From: Siphonodentalium dalli
Lineage: Eukaryota; Mollusca; Scaphopoda; Gadilida; Siphonodentaliidae
Direction of reading: 5' to 3'
Length of the DNA: 64,000 nt
Assembly (NCBI GenBank): GCA_032622095.1
Contig: CP136061.1
Coordinates: 48,183,797 to 48,247,796 of the forward strand
The first letter of the stretch is position 1. Every line of letters begins with the position of its first letter. A program made the translations under genes and the position numbers. The notes under the pieces were generated by a model. The model had not been told where the DNA came from. It saw nothing but the letters and a program-made list of their open reading frames with translations, and ran no database searches. Positions 32,261 to 43,931 of the stretch are shown in pieces.

Positions 32261-33395
32261 TACTATTCAATATATATATCCTTTATAGACTCGAAAACGA
32301 CTCGACCGATTGAGCCCAAGCTTCCTATCTAAGGGTAAAAATCCACGGGCAGTGTCATCGGACCATTCGCGACCACTCCTTCACCCTTCAACTGCCACCG
32401 CAATGGGAATTGATGGGTTAAATGGTCTCTGATGTGTGTGACCCGATGCAGGAAGGACAACTCTAAATTGACACAACGTATTGAATACGTGAAATTTATT
32501 TGTCATTACACGTTCGTCGGGTATTCGTAAAAGGTACATAAATATGTGTTAAAGTGCAGACTAATTCACCACCTTCGTGTAATCAAGAATATGAATCACA
32601 CCAAAATTAAGTGAATTGTATACGGAATGTGCAGATATAAGCTGACATGTACATATCATTCCCCAAATGCTTCAATATTACGACAATCTATTAGTTATTA
32701 TAACAAAACCCCAAAGTGTTCGCAACGCCGCGATATAGGCAACGTGGCCAACACCCTATCATTATCCGCTATTTCGTTGTTGCGAAATGGGCCGAACGTT
32801 CAAGCGGACCTGACTGACTGACCGACGTTCGCTGCAAAGCGGGGACTGACCCCGAGGGGCACTTTGACCATGCTCGTAAGGGTGTGTACCTCTTAAAGGG
32901 GTACTCAGCCGACAAGACTGGTCCGTAATAGCTCCGGGCTGTTTAAAAAAAAAAAAAAAATGTAATGTGGACAGTTGGTTTGTGGTTCCGTGAGCCGATA
33001 ACCAGAACTGAGTCGTTTCATAAAAACAAAAATGAATGTGTAATCAGGATCTATGTCTGTCCGTCCGTTAGTCCGATATGGTTTCTGATTGATAACTTCA
33101 GTATTAGTTAACTTATTCGAATGTGACATGTCCGTGATTTTTCAACAATGTGAGAGTTGGAGTATAGTAGATCTTCAATTATACAAATATTCGCCTGAAG
33201 TGACCTTGACCTTGAAACGTGTACCCACAAATGACCTTGGGCGATACCTAACATCTAATAGTCTGACTCCAGATAAATTAACAAGGCTACGAGGAGGGAC
33301 GACCAAGATACACCGGACCAACTACGGTTCGGCTCAGTGTGAAAAAATATTGAAATTGGAACATGAAAATCGCAAAATCCTAGCATCTAGATTGG
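32261..33395. other. Intron B-C, no recognised gene
   Basis: Contains a poly-A run at 32943 and short phrases like the satellite family (tgtccgtccgttag, tgataacttcagt near 33055-33100). No coding signal is supported. Confidence 0.4.
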
Positions 33396-33399
33396 ACTA

Positions 33400-33830
33400 G
33401 TGCTTAATTTCCAAGCGTTGGAAATTTCCAACCTGACACCCCTTACTTCGGTTGAAAAATTTCGAATAATTAGCAGTTTTTGTCTGGCCACGGGAAGAAA
33501 CCAGGGGAAAAAAAAGCTTGTCAAGTATTGGAAATTTCCAAGCTGTCACCCACATGTGGTCGGCAAATTTCCAACTGATGGCCTTCTCAGTCAAACATTT
33601 TGACCAAAAGTAGGAGAATATGCAAATGTTGGTCTGAAAACAACAAATTTCATACTATTACATTGCTGGAAAATCAAACTACAAGAACAATTTCAACATA
33701 TTGTTGGTGTGATATTTCCAACTAATGTTGTGTCAGGTTATGAAATTTCCAACTGTTGAACATTTGACAAAACTTGGAGGGGCTGTGAGACACCCCCCAC
33801 AAAAAAATAACCCCTGTCGCCACGTCTCTG
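33400..33830. repeat. Dispersed GGAAATTTCC-type repeat, copy 3
   Basis: Several 'ggaaatttccaac' and 'tatgaaatttccaactgttg' phrases in the same order as 12960-13250, ending with the C-run 'gacaccccccac'. Confidence 0.65.
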
Positions 33831-36800
33831 AGAACATTATGATGAGTAGAAGTTTGTTGTACGCTATAAAATTTGAGCAAAATCCAAATACTTGACATGA
33901 TCTATTCGGAAATTTCCCTACCATTTCCGAAGAAATTGCTTTCCGGCACCGGTGGATGATTCCGGTCTCTTTATTTTCAAAGATTTGATGTTTTGATGCT
34001 AAAAAAGTGTTACGTTCGTCGGGTGTGTACTTCGCACACCTTCCTTTCATATGTTACTCGTGACTGAAATGAACCAAACGTGTCCTGCTAGTCTGATACG
34101 CGCAGCATGTTTTATATAACCGGTGGTCAATCTATGATTCAGTCAATCACTTTGGTAGGATAATCCTATACAGCGCGGCAATGTCTTCACATCGACGTCC
34201 ACCGAGAGGTTCGCAGTGAGCGTCGCCTCATATAAACTATTTGGACTATATATAAACCCAGCTGGTGAATAGGACCCGTGTTTAATGGGTAAACTTATTT
34301 GAACTTTCCTCCCAGAACACGTTGGTGTTGAAAAAATAACATTACATTGATTATGCCACCATATATCACTTGATTCCACTCACTTTTCAGGATACTGACT
34401 CCAAATTTGAACATTGGTATAGGGGTAGGGAAATTTAAAAATTCAATCTTATCACCAAATAACAGCTATTTGAGACTCAATGTTGTTTTGATCTACTTTG
34501 TATCTTCCTTGTTGCATTATAAAACTGCGTAATACATCACTGGAAGTTTACATATAATTTTATGACCATGTTTTATAAAAATAATCCCAAATTATCTATT
34601 CGACATTTCACTGTCAAATTACGTCAAACTAGATCATAGCTCTGTCACTGAAAATAGACAATGGAAGTGGTTATATATGAACAACAATGCATGCATACGC
34701 TATTTATAGTAAAGTTTTATGCATCAAGGTGCATTCTTCCAAAGTATTTGATGATGTGCTTTCCCCTACCCCATTTTCCCGCTGTTCAAATTTGGAGTAA
34801 ATTTCCCGACAGATGAGTGAAATCCAGGTACATTCATTGGTATAGGCCTAACCATTGAAATGCTATTTTCTCAACACCACACAAATGTTTTAAGAGGAAA
34901 GATCAAATAATTTTATACAATAAACTTCCATTCCTTTTTTCTAATTGTACACAAAAACCTTTAAACATTTACAAAAACGCCCCACAATAGCAGTTTCAGA
35001 GAAGGGGCCATAATTTAATTGTTTTCATCAATGTATTCGGAAAGTCCTCCACAATTTGTTTATGCTGGTATACTTATCAGGTTGTGCGAAAAGCAGAGTA
35101 TATGGAAATCAATTTGAGTTATATGACCTCAAATATGGCATTTCATCACGCAAGTTCTGTTGTCAGAGGCAAGATTGGCTGAACACACAATTTGTTTGAG
35201 AATATTTTTTTCTTCTTAATCAAAGTTACATAAATTAATCATTGTTTGTGTACAATCTAGTTGGGAAATGACTGAAACACTGAAATATCCCGTCAATTTG
35301 CTCCAGTTTGTTCAAATAATTGACCATTAACAAATGGAATTAGGCTCATACTGAGAAATTGAGTATCAGAGATAAGATAAATTCTCGTTTTGAAGGCACA
35401 CAACTCGAAAAAAGACATAACGAATATGGGAATGGTTTTCTGTTCTGGAATCAGGAAATTGAGGTCGACAAAATAGATCTGACATTTTAAGGACTTGTGA
35501 ATTTGATTTTTTTATAAACAGCGCTGAAAATCCATAAATTGATGATTTGATATAATTTTCCCAAATATATTTAACGAAATTCATCAATTTCCCTTTTTAG
35601 CGGATTTAAGTTGACATGAACTCTAATCAGATTCTGCATGTTCAAAGTTCAAATTATGAAAATAGGATGTTTATTTTATACTTTTCCTCGAAAATGCTTC
35701 TGGAAGTTTCATTCACCCAAAAACGCGACCAGTCTATAACAAAGACAACATTCATTACCCATGTTCACACCGAACTGGCTAATTAAAGACTATTTAGCAC
35801 CAATTTCCAACGATGATAGAGCGTTCGAGTCTCCAGTTTACACCCTGTTACACATACTTCCACGACAAAAACAACATTCGTTACTTATATTCACTCTCAG
35901 CCTGGACTGACAAATTAATTTAGCGCCTATTTCCAACAACGCTTTGGTAGAGTGGATATATATATATGATTAAATACCTACTCGCGATGTTCGTACCGGT
36001 TAGCCTTTTTGTAGGATGTATGTATTCGCGGATGTATCTTCGCGGATGCCTCATTGATGCAGTATGTAACTTTTATGACCAAGTTAATTGCTTTCTCTTT
36101 TGAGGTGTGTATACTATGGGGCTGATCTGATGGGGAAATATTAGTAAATACGTACTCGCTGTATGTAAGTTTTATGACCGCGTTAATTGCTTTCAATATT
36201 AGGTGTGAACAATCAACAATGGATGGGCCACTCTTGAAGATTTTATCCCGGAATACAATGCATAATATAACATATAACTTTGATAAATTATGTATCAGTT
36301 GGAATGTAGACTAAAGGTCATATTGCTAAGTATCAGGTGTCTATTTAATCCGGTTAGTATATTTTTGGTCCGAACTTAGAGGCCCTTTCTGGTATGTGAA
36401 TGAGAAACCTTTAGTGATAAGCCGTAGTTGTTGTGAATGGTTGTGTAATTTGAATGGTTATAGTTGTTTAAACGGACTTCCGATGTGGTGCAATGATTAA
36501 ACCTTGAAGGAATTATGAATAATTAGTATTGATTTACTAGTCTCGAGATTTTAAACCATTCAGTGTTCAGCCGCCGTTGATTGGATTCTGTCAGTAAATC
36601 TGTTTTTTTTTATTATAAATAATATGTTCATTGAGAACCAGTATTTGTTTTTGTACTTGTATGGACTAAATGTGATTATAAACGTAATCGGTATTTGCGT
36701 ATTGCACCATGTAACGGTGGTCGACAACGTTGGCCTGATTATTATTCTGCATGCTATTTCATGCACTATTCATACCTCTATTTCGATAAAATTGAGAACA

Positions 36801-37515
36801 AATAACAAAGAAAAGATACATGTATAAGCTGAAAAACAAAAGTTTAGTGTATTTGTCGCTAGCTGGCAGTGCGTCAACATAATAATGTCAATCGCCAAGG
36901 CGTCCGTGACTCTTTTGGCAATGAGTGTGTGGTTATTGGTGTATCAATGTAATGGCCGTTGCATGTTTGGTGATGAACCATTTCAAGCAATATATGCCTA
37001 ATAATATTATCTTGAGGGCGTTACCATTTATGCCTATTGTTTTCTAGTCACTCCCTGCTGGTTGTATTTTATTGACACTGACAGATACACAGGTGATGAC
37101 TGCATGGTGTAGGCATTAATCTGGATTGGGTACGGGAATAATTATGTCAGATGGGAAAGAAGGGAGAAGGACCCAATAAGGGATCCGCTGCCCTATAGCG
37201 GAAACCCTGATATCATAACCATACAGTAATGTCTGTAATTTCTAACAACTACTCATAATTAAATGGCATACTCGGTTGTAAGGTTATTATTGATTTGAAA
37301 TGACAAAATTGTTGCAAAATTTCCTTGGTAAAATGAATTTTTGCCAATGTCAGTTTTATCCAACTACGCAAAATTCTTGCTTAGGCATCTTTTCCTCAAT
37401 TCCCAGGGCTACCACTCATTTCTCGAGTAATCCAAAAGTGTTAGAAGGGAGTGACGATAATCTAATTAAGGTAGTTATTACAGTGACTAACTTCTGATAA
37501 TGTATAATGAAACCT
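33831..37515. other. Intron B-C, long stretch without recognised feature
   Basis: AT-rich, with only short, unsupported frames on both strands. I looked for ankyrin-type codons on the minus strand and saw none. Confidence 0.4.
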
Positions 37516-37977
37516 TACCAGGCCTGCAAATGTGTGCTTGTCCTTTGCAGAATGAAGTCACCAGAGGGTGAATTTAGTGATGCTATTCCGCACAGTGGGC
37601 AAGCATAACAAAATTCACCCTCTCATGACCTCATACTGCTAAGGCCCCATCTTCTGTGGAGTGTCTATAGTCTAAAAACAACATTGTTTTCCTTTACTTC
37701 TGTTAAGCTAATTTGCAGAAGATCAAACGGATAATCGAGGTGACTAATGTGCGAACATCACCAACTTCAACTGGGGAAATTCACTCTAACATCACCAACT
37801 TCAACTGGGGAAATTCACTCTGATCCTAGGTATCTCATAGCAGTTGAGGCCTAAGCAGAATGAGGTTTCCAGAGGGTGGATTGGGTGCGTTAGCTCACTG
37901 TGAGGGATAGCGTCACTAAATTCACCATCTAGGGACCTCATACTGAAAATGATAGACACAATGTTTGCAGGCTTGAA
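37516..37977. mobile_element. Multi-hairpin MITE (GAGGTCAC family), copy 2, beside exon B
   Basis: The left end aggcctgcaaatgtgtg... pairs with the right end ...cacaatgtttgcaggctt. The centre repeats 'catcaccaacttcaactggg' twice. It ends about 6 nt before the exon B splice donor (minus-strand GTAAGG at 37978-37983), within intron B-C. Confidence 0.7.
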
Positions 37978-37983
37978 CCTTAC

Positions 37984-38117
37984 TCATTATTGTGTTGTAT
38001 GGCAAGATCCAAGCAATTGAGACCTTCTGAGTTACACTTGCCCACAGCAGCACCCTTCTCAATCAGTAACTTAACCATGTCATCATGTCCATTCTCACTT
38101 GCTAAATGAAGTGGATT
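37984..38117 (-). CDS. TRPA: TRPA-type channel gene, exon B (ankyrin repeat)
   Basis: Minus-strand exon of 134 bp between acceptor ctctctttttgcag and donor AATGA/GTAAGG. It encodes 44 codons plus two bases: NPLHLASENGHDDMVKLLI, then EKGAAVGKC, then GLNCLDLAIQHNN. The first part is a canonical ankyrin repeat (PLHLA..NGH..MVKLLI..GA). 'GLNCLDLAI' is the start of the last ankyrin-like repeat of TRPA channels (family knowledge from memory). It joins exon A in phase 0 (KEEN-NPLHLA) and exon C in phase 2 (a Glu codon split GA/A). Ankyrin proteins of other families are possible if exons C and D were not linked. Confidence 0.8.
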
Positions 38118-38339
38118 CTGCAAAAAGAGAGTGTTGTATGATGAGTTCATGCATACTAATCCGTTGCGTCATTTGCGTTGTTCCATATATTGTGTTGTCT
38201 GCGTTAAACCGCTCAGATGTGCGTACGTTGCTTTATAACACAGAGCTTCCGGTTAATAATTACAGCTAATAAATTTGATATTGGAATAAATGCATATTGC
38301 AAAACAATCTATATGTAGTTAATTAATTCTTTGATAACA

Positions 38340-38590
38340 GATACCTTCCGCATAATGAACGACAGCTAATTATTACGAATAGCTATTGATTTGTAGTCCA
38401 AAAACATTTTCGCAGAAATGACGTTTACGAGTCCGTTTGTGAGACAATCGTGTTTGCAGTAAGGGGATTATGGTTCTGCGTGCCGTGATTATTTTGTACT
38501 TAATTATGTTGTTATCAGGTCATAGCTTAGCGCTTTGTTCGCAAGATTAACGTGTTTCACGACGACGGACGATTTGATAGCCACCAATAG
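38340..38590 (+). repeat. Dispersed repeat, inverted partner of 15710-16140
   Basis: Shares 'gagtccgtttgtgagacaat', 'gtgattattttgtacttaat' and 'gtttcacgacgac' with the reverse complement of 15930-16100, plus 'gacagctaattattacgaat'. Confidence 0.55.
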
Positions 38591-39229
38591 ATTAAAATTA
38601 ATTAATTAAACAAGGCTTCACCAGTGAAGGTGAAGTTTGATTGTGATTCTATGAGGCATAGAATCACGGATGGATCAATTGAGATAGTGCTGCGCAGTGG
38701 TCCTATTTATCATTCTTCAAAGTATGTGTCGTTAGTTGCTTAGAAGGTGGGGTTTTGGGGAGGGTGGCAATTGATCCATACAGACACATAAATTAACGTG
38801 CGTAGACAACTCATGTGGTTATTGCCAAACCAATGCAAATTGAAATATATCAAACAAATAACTAATTCATTCATGTTTGTACCGATATACTTGAGTCCAA
38901 TTTGACCAATATACATTATCGAACAGAGACTCCCAACACTACTGGGAGAAAACTGTTTAAAGGCGGCAGATATATAGCCGCCGCTCGAATACTTTGGACT
39001 CCAGAAAGGAAGTATCTACCGCCTCGTATACATGTGGGTTAATATTGTTTACATCTAAACCGCATTATAGTATATATGTGCGTTTGGAAGACTGTGGGAA
39101 AACGCAAGAGCCCGAAGTGAGTGTATACTTGTGAATTCTGTATCAAATAAAAGGTCTCTAAGCATCCGCTTGATACGACCGTTGTTTGCGCATAAAAACA
39201 TGTCTTTAGTGCTAGTAAACCAACATACC

Positions 39230-39975
39230 AAATTTAATTTCATTCAGTTCACATTTACTAAAGTTATCATCCGGAAACCTCAAATTGGCAAAAATTCTAA
39301 GTAAATAAGGGACATAACTCGAACTTGACATGTGTTTTGTTGGGAAAAAGACACATACCAAATTTGGTTTAAATCTGATTAACTCTACTAAAGTTATCAT
39401 CCGGACACCAACTTTTGCGGTTTTATATGTCGGGTCGGCGGACAAAAAGGGGCCATAACTCTCGTAAAAATTATCGGATTAAACCGAAATTCGAACTTGA
39501 GCTGTATTTTGATAACAGTAATCCACAAAAAAACGGGTTTTGCATATAAACAATCCAAAATCAAGTTATCATCTGGAAACCAAAAAAACAGAAGAAAAAC
39601 TTAATTTTCTATGTCGAAAAAGGGGCATAACTCTGCCAAAAATGGTTGGGCAGAACCCAAGTTCGAACTTGACCTGTGTTTTGCTGGGAGAAAGTAATAT
39701 ACCAAATTTGATTTGAATCCGAATAACTCTACTAAAGTTATCATCCGGAAACCAACTTTCAGGGGTTTTCTAAGTCACAAAAGGGGCATAACTCTGGTGA
39801 AAATTGGCGGACGGAACCAGAATTCGAACATGACCTGTCTTTTCTGCTAGTATACCCACATACCAAATTTAATTTAATTTGGTTCACTCTAACTAAAGTT
39901 ATCATCCGGAAACATCGGACGCACGCACGCACGCATGGACGGACGGACGTGCTGATTATAAATAGTCCTCCGAAC
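39230..39975 (-). repeat. Satellite-like repeat, reverse copy
   Basis: Four to five units, each with 'actaaagttatcatccggaa', 'ggggcataactctg', 'cgaacttgacctgtg' and 'accaaatttg'. They are reverse complements of the units at 3300-3975. It ends in a gacggacggacg simple repeat, the mirror of gtccgtccg in the other copy. Confidence 0.7.
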
Positions 39976-41160
39976 CCGTCGGGTCGGCGGAGAATAAAGG
40001 CGCATCATAGAGTTGTTCATCAGCGATATAGACAGCAAATGGCTGCAAGGCCAAACAGTTACCCTATATGCCGTGCCATTGGAGCCAGATGCCACACATT
40101 GCATGTAGTTTTATATCTGATATGTCTGCATATTAACGATAGGATCGAGAGTCAAACCTTAATTAAGTTATACAACACGACACTGGGCTACATGTACATG
40201 CAAATCCCCCGATTAGATACATGAGTTATCTCGTGTGCCAATGTGGCCTTCATAATTGAACCCGTCCGAGCGATACGTTAATAAAATAATGTAAAATTTA
40301 TGCTGATAAAATGAAAAATAATTTAACTGAACGTGCGCATGTGGGTGACCGTCATTCAAGAACAAGTGAGGATATACTACTTCATGGTCATACTATCAGC
40401 AAAGGCGTAACCAGGTAATGCTTCGCTGCTCTGACAACCGTGACACATCAAGCTCGCTGTACATGTCAGCCATATAAGTGATAACTAAAGTCATGGTCGA
40501 AACAACTGATGTGTGGGCGTATGCAATATATAACCTCGACAAGCGAAGAAAATTTATTGCTAATATGACAACAAAAAGTGAAGTATTTCACCACTACCAG
40601 CGTGGTGAAAATGCACAATGTGAAAAAATCCTCTCCAAGCGAATCAAAATAAAGCGCATAAACCTCGTAATTGAATTTTGTGATCAGTCAGAACATGTCT
40701 TCACAAAACCCAACAATGAAAAACTCCACGAGCTGCATGAATGCGTCTGTGGTTATGTTTTCCCCTAATTTATGCCCCCATAGTCGTACAACGCCCTCTT
40801 TTCTATATATGGCCCTTTGCATGTGTATCCCTATGGCCGCATGTGTATGCCTATGCCCCCATAGTCTTATAACGCCATCTTTTCTCATCAATTCCTCCTT
40901 TTGTAATTTGTATTCATTTTATAGGTCTAATTATTATATATTGCTCCTCCTTTATCTAAATTGTATTTATTTTATGGGTCTTTTATTTAATTCCATTATG
41001 TTATATTCAATAAACTCCCCCTTTTTTCTACCCACGTATTTATGTTCTCGAACATTCGACATTTGGAAATTTATCGAATCTTCTAGCTCGTATTAAAAAT
41101 TATCACAATTTCGATCCACTGGCATCGTATATGGCCCCTTTACGATTGGTACCTGTATGT
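39976..41160. other. Intron A-B, no recognised gene
   Basis: Two plus-strand frames of 91-141 codons have no family features. Short doublets such as 'cccccatagtcgtacaacgc' and 'cccccatagtcttataacgc' near 40780-40880 show local duplication. Confidence 0.4.
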
Positions 41161-41162
41161 AT

Positions 41163-41650
41163 TTAAAGGTACTCAATCCGATAAAACTCCTCTCAATTAC
41201 TATTTCAATGGCTTCGGGGGTCAAAAATATTTGATTCGAGTCGAGGAAGTCACCCACCAAAGCTCAGATTTGTTAGATATCAATTTTAGAAATCTATTAT
41301 TTTTCATTATCGGGAATACTTTCTGGCCCAGATCTCAGTCAAAATTGCGTTATTATTACCACTTGATTTTAGAGTTATCCATCCTTGTCTGTTTGAATAG
41401 AGTTTTGGTGTACAAATCTTGAGCAGGATACGAAATTGACGGCAATTATTAGTACTCATCTCGAGAACATAACAAATTTCCAAAAACAATATCTAATAAC
41501 TCTGAGCTTTGTTTGATGGGTTCCTCGACTCGAATCAGATATTGTTTACCCACAAAGCCAAAGAAATAGTAATATAGGACCCTCTGATCGGATTGTTGTT
41601 GTTGGAATCTATTGAGATGGGGACCCTCTTTACGGATTGAGTACCTTTAA
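41163..41650. mobile_element. TTAA-flanked foldback MITE, copy 2 (488 bp)
   Basis: Starts TTAAAGGTACTCAATCCGAT and ends ATTGAGTACCTTTAA. Inner arms 'ggcttcgggggtcaaaaata' and 'tgtttacccacaaagcca' are inverted. Same family as 2642-2945 and 58596-59046. Confidence 0.7.
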
Positions 41651-41908
41651 ACTAATGAGGCACATTCATGCTCTCACAAATGCTTTTGTTATCAAAGGGA
41701 CGGCTGTAATTATTATATTTGTGCTACATTATATGCCGTGCACGACATACACATATGGTTTTGAGGTTACACACGATAGGAGCACTTTTATCTCACAAAC
41801 GCTATTAACTTCTCGGCACATGGCAGTAAAACACATTAAATTTGACCTACTGATGCAATCCCTACATCCGGCTGAACGCTGAATACCGGCTGACTCTCCG
41901 CTCTGTTT

Positions 41909-42656
41909 TGTGCCAAGACAACCACAGGGACATAACTTTCAACCCGGGAAGAAGATAGGAAATCTCTGTCAGAGGGGCGCTCGATTACCAAACATATCAG
42001 CGTCGCTGTTGACCACATATAGATCACAAAAGTACTGAGCACCAAATCGAATTAGCGAGCGTCCATGATGATTTGTGGAGTAAACAGAAACGGTCTTGAG
42101 GATTAAGCAAGGCCAGATGTATCGCCTAGAAAAGCTACTGAACCCAGGAGAGTTAATAGGACCCATGGGGAGATGACGATAACTCAATTACCCTAAGTAC
42201 GATGAACCGACGCGCCGTGAAAATACACATGGCCGTCATTAGCAGACACTGGGTATTTTAGGAAGAAGCAAACCGACATCCACAGACAGTTCTAACCAGT
42301 TTCTATCTGACCAACACAAGCGATCATCACGAACCCTCGGACGCTTAGAAGAGCAGAGTGGAGCAATGGACGGAAATACAAGGTAAACATTATGCTCTTG
42401 TATTTCTAACAACGTCACACTGATGCGCCGACGCAGAAGAAGAGCAGACGACAGGAAGACGAACTCAACCGGAATTCAACCGAGTAGAAGACGAGCAGAC
42501 ACAACCAACCTATGAAGACGGAAGAAGATCCCAACCCAAGCAGACGACAGGAAGAGAAACCCAGATGCCGATGATTGAACATTATTGACTTTGTTGTATA
42601 TAAATAATCAAACCGTTCTGATAGCCTTAAGAGTTATATGTACCCGTATTGGCACA
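41909..42656 (+). repeat. 5' LTR
   Basis: 748 bp, TGTGCCAA...TTGGCACA. TATATAAA at 42597-42604 could be the TATA box. The only difference I find from the 3' LTR is gagcagAcac versus gagcagCcac. Confidence 0.95.
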
Positions 42657-42667
42657 TATCTCTTAAC

Positions 42668-42682
42668 TGGTGCCTTCGAGCC
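42668..42682 (+). promoter_or_regulatory. Probable tRNA primer-binding site
   Basis: TGGTGCCTTCGAGCC, starting 11 nt after the LTR. Its complement ends in CCA preceded by a T-arm-like TCGAA, as a tRNA 3' end would. The tRNA identity was not assigned. Confidence 0.6.
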
Positions 42683-42777
42683 AGGATCTGAACGCTAATC
42701 GCAGACACAACGTGAAACCAGAAGAGGAACAGTGTGAACAGAAACAGTGTGGGAAAATTCGCAAAACGTGAGTCTAA

Positions 42778-43881
42778 TTGTTTATTATCATAATGGCTAC
42801 CCAACAACAACAATCAGCTGGTGTTCTCGCCCCATTAACAGAATCTATCAATTCTCAAATTGCTGCAATGGCCATGACTACGGTGACGCAGGTAGTGACG
42901 TCATTTGACGGGGACCCCACGAAATACCACGGGTGGGTCAAGTCGATAGAAAAATGCGCGATCCTAACCGGCGCTAACGAAGCAAAGAAGCCCTATATGG
43001 CATTCCAGAGCGCGACGGGCCCCGTATCAGATTTTTTACAAAGATATTTGGCCACGAATCCTAACGCCACGTGGCAAGACACAAAAACTGAATTATCTAG
43101 TCGATTTGCCGAGATAAATGACATTCAATTCGCCTTTTCGGTGCTAAGAAAAATCAAGCAAAAACAAAACGAAAATTTACATGTGCTTGCCGAACGGATT
43201 TTGGAGATCGCGATGGTGGCATACCGAGAGCAACCCGGCGGGATCAACGCTGTTGAAGGCCAACTCGTAGGGTTTTATATTGACGCTTTAAGAAGCGACA
43301 GTTTGAAAATGAAGTTGATCAGGGATGCGCCGAAGACACTAAAATTGGCAGCCGACATCGCCATGCGGGAAATGGGGATCCGACGGGTATTCAACCTACG
43401 AACGGGCCACGAAAATTACAACGAAAACGAACCGGAAGCAATGGAAATCGATAGTTTCAGAAACAAACGCGCGAGAACAACCTGCGATATATGCGCATGC
43501 GATGACCACACGACCCGTGAACACCGATCACGCCCGAGACAGGTGCATGTCGAAGCGGTGATTAAACCACGAACAGTCGAATGTTGGACGTGTCAAGGTG
43601 ACCATTTCGCTCGCGACTGCCCCTTTAAGACCGAAAACCGAAGGCACGTATCTTGCTGGGGTTGCAACGGTAATCACTTGGCTAGAAATTGCCCCTCTAA
43701 ATCCGGAGATTCGAAGCAAAAACAATGGAACACGCCAGTAACGCCACCTAGGGGAATCCGCCGAGATCAGCCGAACCGATCACGTGACCTATCCCATGAT
43801 ACACCGCGTCACAGCCGGAGATATCCGACATTAAACGAACCACCGCGACTAATGACCCCGCCCACATACGCAAAAAACTAA
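42778..43881 (+). CDS. gag: Gag (capsid-nucleocapsid) of Ty3/gypsy element (367 aa)
   Basis: Structural protein that packages element RNA. The capsid region (about 30-215) has FDGDPTKYHGWVKSI and LSSRFAEINDIQFAF with the ENLHVLAERIL helix. The nucleocapsid part holds two zinc knuckles, CWTCQGDHFARDC and CWGCNGNHLARNC, of form C-x2-C-x3-H-x4-C, one residue shorter than the usual spacing. A third Cys/His cluster (CDICACDDHTTREH) precedes them. The basic, proline-rich tail ends at TAA 43879-43881, directly after a slippery heptamer. An ATG at 42793 (MATQQQQ) is a likely alternative start to 42778. Confidence 0.9.
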   Translation: MFIIIMATQQQQSAGVLAPLTESINSQIAAMAMTTVTQVVTSFDGDPTKYHGWVKSIEKCAILTGANEAKKPYMAFQSATGPVSDFLQRYLATNPNATWQDTKTELSSRFAEINDIQFAFSVLRKIKQKQNENLHVLAERILEIAMVAYREQPGGINAVEGQLVGFYIDALRSDSLKMKLIRDAPKTLKLAADIAMREMGIRRVFNLRTGHENYNENEPEAMEIDSFRNKRARTTCDICACDDHTTREHRSRPRQVHVEAVIKPRTVECWTCQGDHFARDCPFKTENRRHVSCWGCNGNHLARNCPSKSGDSKQKQWNTPVTPPRGIRRDQPNRSRDLSHDTPRHSRRYPTLNEPPRLMTPPTYAKN

Positions 43882-43914
43882 GGAATCCTCTCATTGAGGC
43901 CACATGTGAGAGGA
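43872..43914 (+). promoter_or_regulatory. -1 ribosomal frameshift signal between gag and pol
   Basis: The heptamer A AAA AAC at 43872-43878 is in the gag frame (GCA AAA AAC TAA), followed by the gag stop. A 7-nt spacer leads to a perfect 8-bp stem, TCCTCTCA (43886-43893) with TGAGAGGA (43907-43914). The pol frame is -1 to gag and open across the site, so slippage would yield Gag-Pol. Confidence 0.85.
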
Positions 43915-43931
43915 AATTTAGTATCAACATT

